Assembly: GCA_029099685.1 (NCBI GenBank)
Contig: JAQXOO010000015.1
Span: forward strand, 1-64,000
Direction of reading: 5' to 3'
DNA from: Clostridia bacterium
Lineage (GTDB): Bacteria > Bacillota > Clostridia > Oscillospirales > Butyricicoccaceae
Length of the DNA: 64,000 nt
Position numbers and translations under genes: made by a program. This document shows, in pieces, positions 53,901-60,141 of this stretch (the stretch's first letter is position 1; each line of letters starts with the position of its first letter). The notes under the pieces are model-generated. The model was not told the DNA's origin and searched no databases. It was given only the letters and a program-made list of their open reading frames with translations.

Positions 53901-56799
53901 TCCAGTAGGTCACGCCGGCGGGGTTCTGCACCCGGTAGAAATGGTTGGCCGAGGTCTGCGGCACCCGGAAGACGGCGGTGACGCCGTTTTCATCCTCAGT
54001 CACCGTGGATCGCGCAAAGGTGTAGACATAATAGGTTCCAAACGTGCCCGCCGCGATGGTGGAGCCCGCCGGGGCCGTGATGGTGATCTCATAGGCCTGC
54101 GGGATGCTGGCGCTGAGCGAATCGTTGACCGTGGGGGTCTTCTTCACCGTGGCCGGGAGGTGATTCGCCGCGCGCTCGCCGATTGGCGTAAAGTCCGCCT
54201 GCACCGTGTCACCCACCGCAAACAGGCAGGAGGTGTAATCCGTGCCCCAGCTGTTCGCCCGGCCCAGCTCAATAACACGCTCATTGCCGTCCGCGCCGGT
54301 CACGGTGACGGCGATGGTATAATCGGTGTCCTTGACCCAGCCGCTGTTGCTGGCATAGATCTGGTACATGCGCTGGAGTTTAAAGGAATTGTGCTCCGCG
54401 GAAACCGTGAGCTTCAGGCCGCCGTTGTAAGCGCCGTTGGCATCATAGCCCTCTGCCCAATAGTCTCCTGCAGGCAGACTGACGGTATAAACGCCATCGT
54501 TGGCCGTGATGTCCGCCAGCAGGTCGGTCTCACCCTTCACATCGTCCGTGTAGGTATACAGCTTGAATTCGTTCACCTGGGCGCTGTGTACGCCGGACAG
54601 GGTGACCGGAATGGTCTCCGGCCCGGCGGCCTTCAGCGCGAACAGGTAGCCGCTGTCATTCTTGTAATAGAGAACGCCGTCCGCATCGGCGATGACGCTG
54701 CAGACGCAGTAATTCTGGGCGTCCGAATCCGGGGTATACAGCGTCTCCTGAACGGCTTCGGAGCCGTCGGCCTTCGCCTTGATGACATTGACGCCGCCCG
54801 GGTTGTTGTTATAGGTCACATACAGGTACAGGTATCCGGTGTCCTCATAAGCGGTGGACAGCAGGATCGAGCACTGGGGATAGGCAGGCTCCTCCACGCT
54901 CCACTTGACCTCCTTGGTCGCCGGATCGACGCAGACCACGCTCTGATTGCCGCTCCAGCTGCCGACGCCGAGGTAGACCAGGCCGTCATAGACCACGGGC
55001 GTGCCGGTCGAGCCCGAACCGTATCCCGAGCAGTCCACCGTGTTCAACTCACCCAGTGTGCCGTCGGCGTTCAGCTCGGCCCAGCACAGCTTGGCCGTGT
55101 AGCCGGAAAACCAGACCTTGCCGTCTGCGCAGCAGATGCTGGAGCGGATCTTTTCGCATACCTCGCCGCAATCGAGGTCGGCCTTTGCCTCGCCGGTCAG
55201 CTTGTCGCGGCTGACCAGATGGCCCGCGTCGTTGCCGACAACAATATAATCGCCCACAACGGCCGCACCTGCCCAGTAGAAACCTGCGGAATCCAGCACG
55301 CGCCACTTAACGGCGCCGGTGCGGGCGTTGAGGCAGACAAAGGCATATTCGCCGCCGTAGCCAAAGCCCACATAAACATAGCCGTCCGCATAGATGATGG
55401 AGCTCTGGGACTGTCCGCCCTTTTCATCGGTGTACACCCACAGGGATTCCAGCGTTTTGGCGCTGAAAGCCTGTACCTTGCCGCCGCCCAGGGGGCAGAA
55501 CAGGATGCCGTCGCCATAGGTGGGGGGAACGGTACCCCAACTGGTGGCAGCCGCCATCGTGGTGCTGGCCTTGACCGAACCGTCCGACCCATCCACCCGT
55601 TTCAGGGTGCTGCCGCACATGGTGATGATGTCTCCGTCCACCAGGATCATCGGGCTGGGCGCGTCGCTCCAGCCGGTATTGAGCTGCTCCGCCCATACCA
55701 ACTGGGTGAAGTCAGCCGCAATGGGTGTCCGTGCATCAGTGACGCCGTTGTTCCGGGCGTTGCCGCGGAAGCTGGGCCAATCAGATGGCAGATCGACAAT
55801 CTCGACCGTGGGCCCCTCCGCGACGCCCTCGACGGTGACAGTCTGTGCTTCGTTGATCTCTTCGATGGTATAAACGCCGTCGGATTCGGTCAGCGGCCGG
55901 CCGTTCGCCTTGACGGCGAAATCGGCGGTCGCTTCATAGCCGTCCGCAATGGCGACCGTGAAGCGGAAGCTGCCGCCCGCCGTTACAGGAGAGGACCAGC
56001 CCTCCACCGCTTCGGCCGTGTAGCCGTCGCCCGCGGGCAGGATTACGGCATAGGTATTAGGCTCCGCCGCCGTCTCCACCGTCACGGTATAGGTTTTGCT
56101 GCCGCAGGTAATGGTGATCTCCGTGTCCGTCTCCACCGGGATGCCCACGCCCCGGCGGTATTCGGCCTCGCCCACCTTGACCGTTACTTTATCCTGCTTG
56201 TTCTCGGCGGCCGCTATGATGTTCACGGTGTCCACCGCCGCGCCCACTGTCAGGGTATAATCTGAGATTTCCTTGTCGAATTCAGGCTCCAGCTCCCCCT
56301 CACTGGCCGAAAGGCTGGCCAGCCAGTCCGGATTTGTGTCATAGGCGCCGCCCAGGTCCGCGCCCAGATCACAGGTATACATGACCCGGATCACGTCGCC
56401 GTCCGCAAGATCGGTGACGTCGGCAAAGCCGACATTCGGGAACCAGTCGTTCAGCGTGCCCATCCAGCCGGATCCGTTGCCGCCGTCCATCTCGGCCAGG
56501 CCGTTGATGGAGCTGATATAACTACCATCTGCGCCTACGGACGCGATCTCATTCGCATCCAGCGCGGCTTTGATACAGCTCATCATGGTGGACGCCTCCG
56601 TGAGCGCCACCGAGGTCTCCACCAAGGTCCCTTCCCAGGCTGCGCCGTTCTCCCTGGAATAAGTGGTGTTTTCCACAATGACCTGAACGGTTCCCAGGTT
56701 CTCGCCTGTCTCCCCTGTCCCGCCTGCCAGGACTGCTGTGGGGAACATTCCCAGCAGCAGAGCCGCTGTCAGAAACAGGCTCAGCAATCTCCTTTTCAT
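47908..56799 (-). CDS. Giant (2963 aa) SLH surface protein: DUF4430 - PQQ propeller - GLUG - toroid - DUF4430 - SLH
   Basis: Signal peptide (1-25). DUF4430 #1 at ~35-150 (SGWMGTLNDWFPNVG, VMYTCDLGADLGG). A cadherin-like beta-sandwich at ~157-245 (LSASEGELEPEFDKEISDYT). PQQ-type beta-propeller at ~336-735 (DWPSFRGNARNNGVT, repeated blade motifs such as YVYVGFGYGGEYAFVCLNAR). Several beta-sandwich regions. GLUG repeats at ~1560-1730 (NCVNRGSITGATSVGGIIGG). A Cys/His-rich spacer at ~1797-1910. An alpha-alpha toroid at ~2115-2400 (EWMMLGLARGGQAIPE, GGWYITSGDADCDTTAMAVQAL). A bacterial beta-repeat and FIVAR-like helices. DUF4430 #2 at ~2613-2735 (SGWMYTVNGRHPDVG). Three SLH repeats from ~2780. AGGAGGG precedes the start. 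The 167 nt between this gene and the YezD gene hold a GC-rich inverted repeat and no other ORF. Probably a wall-anchored ligand-binding scaffold; cobalamin is the favoured ligand because of the riboswitch. Confidence 0.85.
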   Translation of the reverse strand: MKRRLLSLFLTAALLLGMFPTAVLAGGTGETGENLGTVQVIVENTTYSRENGAAWEGTLVETSVALTEASTMMSCIKAALDANEIASVGADGSYISSINGLAEMDGGNGSGWMGTLNDWFPNVGFADVTDLADGDVIRVMYTCDLGADLGGAYDTNPDWLASLSASEGELEPEFDKEISDYTLTVGAAVDTVNIIAAAENKQDKVTVKVGEAEYRRGVGIPVETDTEITITCGSKTYTVTVETAAEPNTYAVILPAGDGYTAEAVEGWSSPVTAGGSFRFTVAIADGYEATADFAVKANGRPLTESDGVYTIEEINEAQTVTVEGVAEGPTVEIVDLPSDWPSFRGNARNNGVTDARTPIAADFTQLVWAEQLNTGWSDAPSPMILVDGDIITMCGSTLKRVDGSDGSVKASTTMAAATSWGTVPPTYGDGILFCPLGGGKVQAFSAKTLESLWVYTDEKGGQSQSSIIYADGYVYVGFGYGGEYAFVCLNARTGAVKWRVLDSAGFYWAGAAVVGDYIVVGNDAGHLVSRDKLTGEAKADLDCGEVCEKIRSSICCADGKVWFSGYTAKLCWAELNADGTLGELNTVDCSGYGSGSTGTPVVYDGLVYLGVGSWSGNQSVVCVDPATKEVKWSVEEPAYPQCSILLSTAYEDTGYLYLYVTYNNNPGGVNVIKAKADGSEAVQETLYTPDSDAQNYCVCSVIADADGVLYYKNDSGYLFALKAAGPETIPVTLSGVHSAQVNEFKLYTYTDDVKGETDLLADITANDGVYTVSLPAGDYWAEGYDANGAYNGGLKLTVSAEHNSFKLQRMYQIYASNSGWVKDTDYTIAVTVTGADGNERVIELGRANSWGTDYTSCLFAVGDTVQADFTPIGERAANHLPATVKKTPTVNDSLSASIPQAYEITITAPAGSTIAAGTFGTYYVYTFARSTVTEDENGVTAVFRVPQTSANHFYRVQNPAGVTYWNFTKWTADTEVGVTAEDLNLNSATFTKDTVCRFDKNVYDMANIYLNANGQGWLDLDVGETFEFNVFRNWMSIESFMNAKVGLPDMHYTVIDAEGNPSDIVTVIPDANNSSVATMTANKAGTAIVLVTYDAMTNAPGMGGSQFSAIWPECTGVVVVTVGGEGSSIGTNMMMDRLDSAATALDAEHDTLFYLGGEGASYTFTPEDGCTVTVDRSVVSDEMTFGGFTGEGVTVADGAVTVSGLTTGRHIIKVEKDGHAAYQVVTARGVSYALQDADGNPLAADAEIHAGDTIKVQFTGLLSPAEKLSGVYNFNFSLYYLGEDGASFRSNPGGGGFGVYDFSGNPVRQNITITIPKYWNQSSYTLNGAIKLGGFAAAPIGGHREVTYAQGKPMSFDATSVGLVLSRLPQLTIPLAKTEFVVGKLTFVDSNSNGVDPAALTVTLTDGDGNKIVVAGDGTFPCLAGTYSYVIRGAGYRYKTGSFIIDEDDTAVAKRIELVNSDENAWDGATETEPQRDENDVYLIATGAELAWFSAQNQKDTQAISGKLTANIDLAGYPWNNTLASASRATVLEGGGHAVYNLNATRGLFGALGSDSEIRDLTIRGTLTGGGAVTGYARGAVIENCVNEAVLTGTGNSVGGIAGYAASTTIRNCVNRGSITGATSVGGIIGGFAGETTVTGCYNTGAVTGTTNVGGILGSSGYAITVTGCYNLGAVTGTSYVGGIGGQLTGPSYGSGTAALSDCYSVGTVTGETNAGGLLGSFNSGKASVTRGYYLASAAETDPAAEALDADGMKNADLDPEVFAPTCGGYPALLWQTDVTFHVQGKLQESVPATCTEKGYASYLCIRCGQNFRKEFTVPLGHDFCEHTDTPTDCTNCVYTAPGCETEGSLVHICSREGCEATKTDVIPATGHTPRESSVLVSPAYRTYTCAVCGREHIVEWNDPRLAHVTLTGSGLSDITMADQGGYPWAYNEEAGRFESTNVGVNSSTSQTSVTIILTAEGTVGFAYGVSSERDYDKLTISLGDEPVAGGISGTVDGSFARTLEAGTYTFTFAFAKDSSAAGGSDRAWFSGFTVETGTGLPDPDREAADAVEALINAIGTPVTTESADAISAARAAYNGLTEGQKALVENYADLTAAEAALAGLEQEQAQLAALREIYEKTARTLLATDVTTGSQRGEWMMLGLARGGQAIPETMLEAYYGALDAYLEENYNAETGVLSETRPTENERIALTLRALGNDPAAYKGMDLMKALEDTAWVTGQGNNSTAFALLAINAAGYEAENKDALVRSLLDKQLENGGWYITSGDADCDTTAMAVQALAPYYQTDNGVKAAVDKALDYLAGLMNGEGQIKPKGQNASAENTAQVIVALTGLGRDPGSDAGFTKNSKTLLDGLRAFYAEGSKNGFRHSASGSYNQMATEQSFYALASWFRLKEGKSSLYDMSDTAVSHTITVTAVNGTVTPSAFRAPAGTEITVTAAPAAGYELVSLTVNGTALSVTEGTASFTMPGSDVVLEASFRLAADPAGAAAEAIDRLSIRKADRASLKALEEAEALYAQLSDSQKAQVPNANKLAQAREQFDTLLDKAIQRALDELESAYETYDQDDYAAAGWSGLKAEYSKGRTAIRRAPCTEEIEKALDSALEAMEEIPLRRDLLEVTFRLIGDTVHDGGVRDHDGYVTWIKTTTYEIAKGDTVYDVFLAAIGDYSLSQRGADSNYVSAIRAPAVLGGYWLAEFYNGKNSGWMYTVNGRHPDVGLQDYVLKDGDEIIWHYVDDYTLEERSSSSVYYRRWLEAPDITPETYAAGLDSSGATQQPGESIRTGFLDVSEANWYYEDVRYVTGAGLFNGTTETLFSPGTPMTRAMLVTVLYRLEGRPAVSGSAEYADVLPGQWYTDAVTWASQYRIVNGYGNGLFGTGDSITREQMAAILYRYAAYKGYDTADAGSLSGYTDSGEVSAYALPALRWANARGLVTGRTLTTIAPKGTATRAEVAAILHRFAVDVVNAD

Positions 56800-56966
56800 T
56801 GATTTTCCCTCCTGATTTTCGTTTTTAACGTCCTTCTATTTCAACCGCGCCGTACGCGGGCTTTTCTCCAAACAAAAAGGAGGTCCAGCACGCCCGCGGA
56901 ACGGCGCTGTGCCGCCTGCGGACGATGCCGGGCCTCCGGTTTTCCGGTCGGTCCTGGTCAGGTTGT

Positions 56967-57110
56967 TCATAATTTGATCTTTTTGCTGACGTCCATCATG
57001 GTGGGCTTTCCCTCGTGAACGGTGATGGTGACGGTGCCGTAATTCAGCCTCCGCAGCGTTTCCAGAATGGTCCGCTCCGCGGGATCCAGCGTTTGTTCCT
57101 TGTGTTCCAT
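56967..57110 (-). CDS. YezD-family small protein (DUF2292)
   Basis: 47 aa, below the ORF-track limit and hidden by a longer spurious ORF in another frame. MEHKEQTLDPAERTILETL leads to LNYGTVTITVHEGKP and a basic KKIKL end, the core pattern of YezD proteins. GGGGAGGG lies 4-5 nt before the ATG, directly after the T tract of the riboswitch terminator, so this is the first gene read when termination is relieved. The molecular role of the family is unknown; in Bacillus it is linked to sulfur metabolism (from memory). Confidence 0.8.
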   Translation of the reverse strand: MEHKEQTLDPAERTILETLRRLNYGTVTITVHEGKPTMMDVSKKIKL

Positions 57111-57123
57111 AAGGCCCTCCCCG

Positions 57124-57161
57124 AAAAAAATAACGGCTGCAGCGATTGCTCGCTGCAGCCG
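57124..57161 (-). terminator. Riboswitch expression-platform terminator
   Basis: 12-bp perfect stem CGGCTGCAGCGA/TCGCTGCAGCCG with a 4-nt loop, followed on the minus strand by TTATTTTTTT. It lies 62 nt after the riboswitch core and just before the YezD ribosome site, the expected place for transcriptional control by ligand. Confidence 0.9.
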
Positions 57162-57223
57162 AATTCCTGCCTGATCTCTGTTTTCCGTACCGCCATGCTC
57201 CGGGCGGTCTTCACCGGGCGCTC

Positions 57224-57419
57224 TGATCGTCGGTCTTCTGGCTTGCGTTTGTGGGGCAGCGCCCCTGCGTCCGGCTTCCTACCTTCTCGGTTTCCCAATG
57301 GCCAACTTTCGTTGCGGAACCGGCCTCAACGCTTACAGCTGCGGTACAGCGGGGCATTTCACCCCATTATCTCATCCCGGACCCATGGGCTGAAGCCGTT
57401 AGGGTACAGGACTCGATCA
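57224..57419 (-). promoter_or_regulatory. Cobalamin (B12) riboswitch
   Basis: 196 nt, typical size. On the minus strand, P1 is closed by TGATCG and CGATCA at the two ends. The conserved core reads AATGGGGTGAAATGCCCC, then GCTGTACCGCAGCTGTAAGC, GGCCATTGGGAAACC, GAAGGTAGGAAGCC, and the hallmark CGCAAGCCAGAAGACCGACG. These match the adenosylcobalamin riboswitch consensus in order and spacing. A promoter lies upstream and an intrinsic terminator downstream, so AdoCbl should switch off YezD and the giant surface protein. Confidence 0.93.
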
Positions 57420-57449
57420 AGCGATTATTCTTTTTTGCCTTTTTATTAT

Positions 57450-57479
57450 ATAATATACCTGTCTTTCCGGAAAAGTCAA
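57450..57479 (-). promoter_or_regulatory. Promoter of the riboswitch transcript
   Basis: TTGACT, 18-nt spacer, TATTAT within a very AT-rich patch, on the minus strand. It is placed to start the RNA about 25 nt before the riboswitch P1 helix. Between this promoter and the small membrane gene at 57.6 kb I see only GC-rich non-coding sequence. Confidence 0.75.
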
Positions 57480-57606
57480 CCCCTCTCCGCCGCCCCGGAA
57501 ACCGCGGCCATGGCCCACGCCATACGTATGGGACCCCAAGGGAACGCATCCGTGATCCTCCCGCCGCGGAGCCGGCAGTCAAGGCCCTTTTAGGTGCTTT
57601 TCCTTT

Positions 57607-57804
57607 TTACTTGTTCTTGTTCTGCTCTCTCTGCTCCCGCCTGGCCCGGAACTCCTCGCCCCGGCCCAGAAAGCCGAAGATGCCCACGCATCCCAGGACG
57701 CCCAGCCAGAAAAACACCTGCATCCCCGTGGCGTTGCGCAGGACGCCCCCCAGCAGCAGCGCGCCCACGGCAAACAGCATCCGGGAAACCTTGTTCAGCT
57801 TCAC
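57607..57804 (-). CDS. Small two-helix membrane protein
   Basis: 65 aa. Two hydrophobic helices (VSRMLFAVGALLLGGVL and MQVFFWLGVLGCVGIFGFLG) are joined by a short polar loop. A basic/Gln-rich tail (RARREQREQNKNK) ends it. Its ATG overlaps the stop of the nitroreductase gene by 4 nt, so it is the last gene of that operon. A second copy of its 3' end is embedded at 45.5 kb. Function unknown. Confidence 0.8.
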   Translation of the reverse strand: MKLNKVSRMLFAVGALLLGGVLRNATGMQVFFWLGVLGCVGIFGFLGRGEEFRARREQREQNKNK

Positions 57805-58313
57805 AGGCGCACCACCGTTTCTTCCAGCGCCTTGCGGCTGTCATGGGCGGCAGCCGGCCGGCTTCCTTCCGCGGGGTAGCCCAGGGGCAGCAGGGCAAAG
57901 ACCTCCTGGCTGTCGGGGATGCGGAAGGTCCGCCGGGTCAGCTCGGTGTCAAACCAGCACACCCAGCAGGTGCCCAGCCCCAGCTCCTGGGCCTGCAGCA
58001 TCATCTGGGTTGTGACGATGGAGCAGTCCATCTCCGCGGAATTGCGGCCGTTGAAGGGATTGACCCACGCCGCCTCCCGGTCGCCGCAGACCAGCAGCAC
58101 CACCGGCGCGTCAAAGGCGCAGCGGGTGATGCCGCGGATCTTTTCGATGGCCTCCGCGCTCTGCAGCACATAGATCCGCTGGGGCTGCTGGTTTTTTGCG
58201 GTGGGGGCATTGGCCCCGGCGGCCAGGATCTTGTCCAGCTTGTCCTGCTCCACAGGACGGTCCGCGTACTTACGCACCGAATACCGGGCCTTTGTCAACT
58301 CAAAAAAGTCCAT
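57801..58313 (-). CDS. Nitroreductase-family flavoprotein
   Basis: 170 aa. FMN-binding start ELTKARYSVRKYADRPVEQDKLDKIL, then GANAPTAKNQQPQRIYVL, the dimer helix DCSIVTTQMMLQAQELGLGTCWV, and LLPLGYPAEGSRP near the end. These are standard nitroreductase landmarks in the right order. Such enzymes use NAD(P)H to reduce quinones, nitro compounds or flavin. It is on the shorter side of the family. AAGGAG precedes the start. Confidence 0.9.
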   Translation of the reverse strand: MDFFELTKARYSVRKYADRPVEQDKLDKILAAGANAPTAKNQQPQRIYVLQSAEAIEKIRGITRCAFDAPVVLLVCGDREAAWVNPFNGRNSAEMDCSIVTTQMMLQAQELGLGTCWVCWFDTELTRRTFRIPDSQEVFALLPLGYPAEGSRPAAAHDSRKALEETVVRL

Positions 58314-58343
58314 ATTTGTGCTCCTTTTGACAACTTTTTGTAT

Positions 58344-58772
58344 TTACTGACGTTTTTTCTGCATATTGTAATAGTCCAGGTAGCTCTGGAGGATGACCTG
58401 CGCGGCCACCGCGTCCACCCGCGCCCGCTGCTTCTCCCGCTTTTTGCCCGCATCGGAAAGGATGCGGTTAGCGGTGACCGAGCTGCCGCGCTCGTCCCAC
58501 AGCACCACCTCCAGGCCGCAGGCCTGCTGCAGCTGGGCGGCAAATTCCCGGCACTCCAGGGCCTTGGGGCCTTCGGTGCCGTTCATGTTCAGGGCCAGCC
58601 CCACCACGATGCGCCCGGGCTTTTCCGCCTGGATCTCCCGGCAGACGGCCTCCAGCAGGCGCTGGCGGTTGTGCTCGGCAATGGTGATGCTCCGCCCGGC
58701 CAGAAATCCGCTGAGATCGGATACGCACACCCCGGTGCGCGCCTTTCCCAGATCGATGCCCATGATCTTCAT
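58344..58772 (-). CDS. ruvX: Holliday-junction resolvase-like / pre-16S rRNA nuclease RuvX (YqgF)
   Basis: 142 aa, correct length. RNase H-like fold motifs: MGIDLGKARTGVCVSD (catalytic Asp), IVVGLALNMNGTEG, VVLWDERGSSVTANRIL (acidic Asp/Glu) and the C-terminal ARVDAVAAQVILQSYLDY. YqgF processes the 5' end of 16S rRNA precursor in E. coli. In Clostridia it often sits near the alanyl-tRNA synthetase-associated P-loop gene, as here. Confidence 0.93.
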   Translation of the reverse strand: MKIMGIDLGKARTGVCVSDLSGFLAGRSITIAEHNRQRLLEAVCREIQAEKPGRIVVGLALNMNGTEGPKALECREFAAQLQQACGLEVVLWDERGSSVTANRILSDAGKKREKQRARVDAVAAQVILQSYLDYYNMQKKRQ

Positions 58773-58775
58773 GGC

Positions 58776-59708
58776 TTACACCAGGCCCAGGTCATTGAAG
58801 TGGTGCCGCGCCTCGTCCACATTGACGTTGCCCACCCGGCCCACCAGCAGCCAGCGCTGGTTGCGGTGGTCATAGATGATCTCCTTCAGCAGGTGGAAGC
58901 CCACGATCTTTCCGGTGCTGGAAACATGGGTCCGGGGACCGGTGCAGGGCTGGTAAGCGTCACCGATACGGATGGTGCGGTCGTCCACATATTCCACGGG
59001 CAGGTCGGCGGCGATGTCCGCCAGGACGGCCTTTTCCAGTTCTTCCAGGTCCACCTCCGGCGGGCTGTCGTGAAAGGCCATGAGAAAGCCGCTTTTGATG
59101 TCGGCGTGAAGGCAGCGCACGACCTCCTTCTCCGGCATATGGAACTCGCACAGGTCCTCCGCGGTGTGGGCCATCAGGCGGGTATGCACCGATTTGTGCA
59201 CCACCTTGGCCACATCCTCCGGCAGGGGGCCGAAAATATTGGGCCGGGTGACGATGACCTCCTCGCCGATGCCCACGATCAGGTCGGCATTGAAGCCCAG
59301 CGCCTCGTACACCAGGTCAAAATGCTCGATGATGACCCGCTTGCCCCGGGCCACCGCCTCCCGGATGGCATCCACCAGCACATGAAGCTGGGTGAAGCCC
59401 AGTTCGAAGCGGGCGTCCATGTGGTAGGTATGGGGAGAATAGAACCGGTTCTCGTCATCCTGGCACAGCAGGGGCAGGGGGCGCACGTTGACGCCCTCGT
59501 CGTCATTGGTCAGCTCCAGGCCGGGGAACATCCCCTTGATGATCATGGATTTGCCGGAGCCTGCCTCGCCGATGACGCCGATGATCCGGTCGGCGGGGCT
59601 GAGATGCTGCTGGGCGATCTGCATCCCCAGCTGATAGATGCGGTCGCGGCCCCGGGGCGCGAAATACACGCTGCACAGGTGACCGCCCGCGCTTCCGTTA
59701 AAAGACAT
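58776..59708 (-). CDS. P-loop protein of the 'AlaRS second additional domain' family
   Basis: 310 aa. It has a Walker A motif GVIGEAGSGKSMIIKG (about 45-57), VIIEHFDLVYEALGFNADLIVGIGEEVIVTRP (Walker B-like region), and a C-terminal half with HMPEKEVVRCLHADIK, VEYVDDRTIRIGD and VGFHLLKEIIYDHRNQRWLLVGRV. These match a conserved Clostridia family annotated as alanyl-tRNA synthetase second additional domain-containing (from memory); its function is not established. Its ribosome site overlaps the end of the DUF3842 gene, suggesting joint function. Confidence 0.8.
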   Translation of the reverse strand: MSFNGSAGGHLCSVYFAPRGRDRIYQLGMQIAQQHLSPADRIIGVIGEAGSGKSMIIKGMFPGLELTNDDEGVNVRPLPLLCQDDENRFYSPHTYHMDARFELGFTQLHVLVDAIREAVARGKRVIIEHFDLVYEALGFNADLIVGIGEEVIVTRPNIFGPLPEDVAKVVHKSVHTRLMAHTAEDLCEFHMPEKEVVRCLHADIKSGFLMAFHDSPPEVDLEELEKAVLADIAADLPVEYVDDRTIRIGDAYQPCTGPRTHVSSTGKIVGFHLLKEIIYDHRNQRWLLVGRVGNVNVDEARHHFNDLGLV

Positions 59709-59711
59709 AAT

Positions 59712-60140
59712 TTATCCCTCCTGCGTTGTTTTTTGCGCCAGGACCACGCCCAGCTTGTCCATGGCGTCAGCGATCAGGGCGCTCATGCCCTGCCCGCCGA
59801 TGCCGGCGATCAGCGTGTCGCACTTGTCCGAGGGCAGCAGGATGCGCACCGCGCCGCTGCGGCCCACAGCTTCCGCCATGACGGGGGTCACCTCGCCCAA
59901 CAGGGCGTCGGCGATGACCATGCCCACGGGTCCCACGATGACATCGGCCCGGCGGCAGGCCACGGCCACGGCGTTTTCCCCGGTAGCGGCCCGGGCCGCG
60001 CCGGCCTTGAGCATCCGCTCGGTGGCCATGCTGTTGGTGCCCACCGCCAACAGGTCGTGCTCCGGGAACCGCTGGACGATCTCCTTTACCAGCTGGCTGC
60101 CCAGCCTTCCTCCCTGTCCGTCCACCACCAAAACGGTCAT
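59712..60140 (-). CDS. DUF3842 family protein
   Basis: 142 aa. Rossmann-like start MTVLVVDGQGGRLGSQLVKEI, then LLAVGTNSMATERMLKAGA, ADVIVGPVGMVIADALLGEVTP and ILLPSDKCDTLIAGIGGQ, with conserved glycines throughout. This is the pattern of DUF3842, a small dinucleotide-binding-like family restricted to Clostridia. Function unknown. It is tightly packed between the serine hydrolase and P-loop genes. Confidence 0.85.
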   Translation of the reverse strand: MTVLVVDGQGGRLGSQLVKEIVQRFPEHDLLAVGTNSMATERMLKAGAARAATGENAVAVACRRADVIVGPVGMVIADALLGEVTPVMAEAVGRSGAVRILLPSDKCDTLIAGIGGQGMSALIADAMDKLGVVLAQKTTQEG

Positions 60141-60141
60141 A

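Noticed and set aside
47941-56265. Very long plus-strand ORFs (1800 and 971 codons) opposite the giant protein gene
   Set aside because: They are antisense shadows of a GC-rich, in-frame gene. They lack ribosome sites and show no domain patterns, while the minus frame has clear domains throughout.
57044-57298. 84-codon minus ORF over the riboswitch and terminator
   Set aside because: It runs through the riboswitch core and terminator hairpin in the wrong frame; the YezD frame has the ribosome site and the family pattern.
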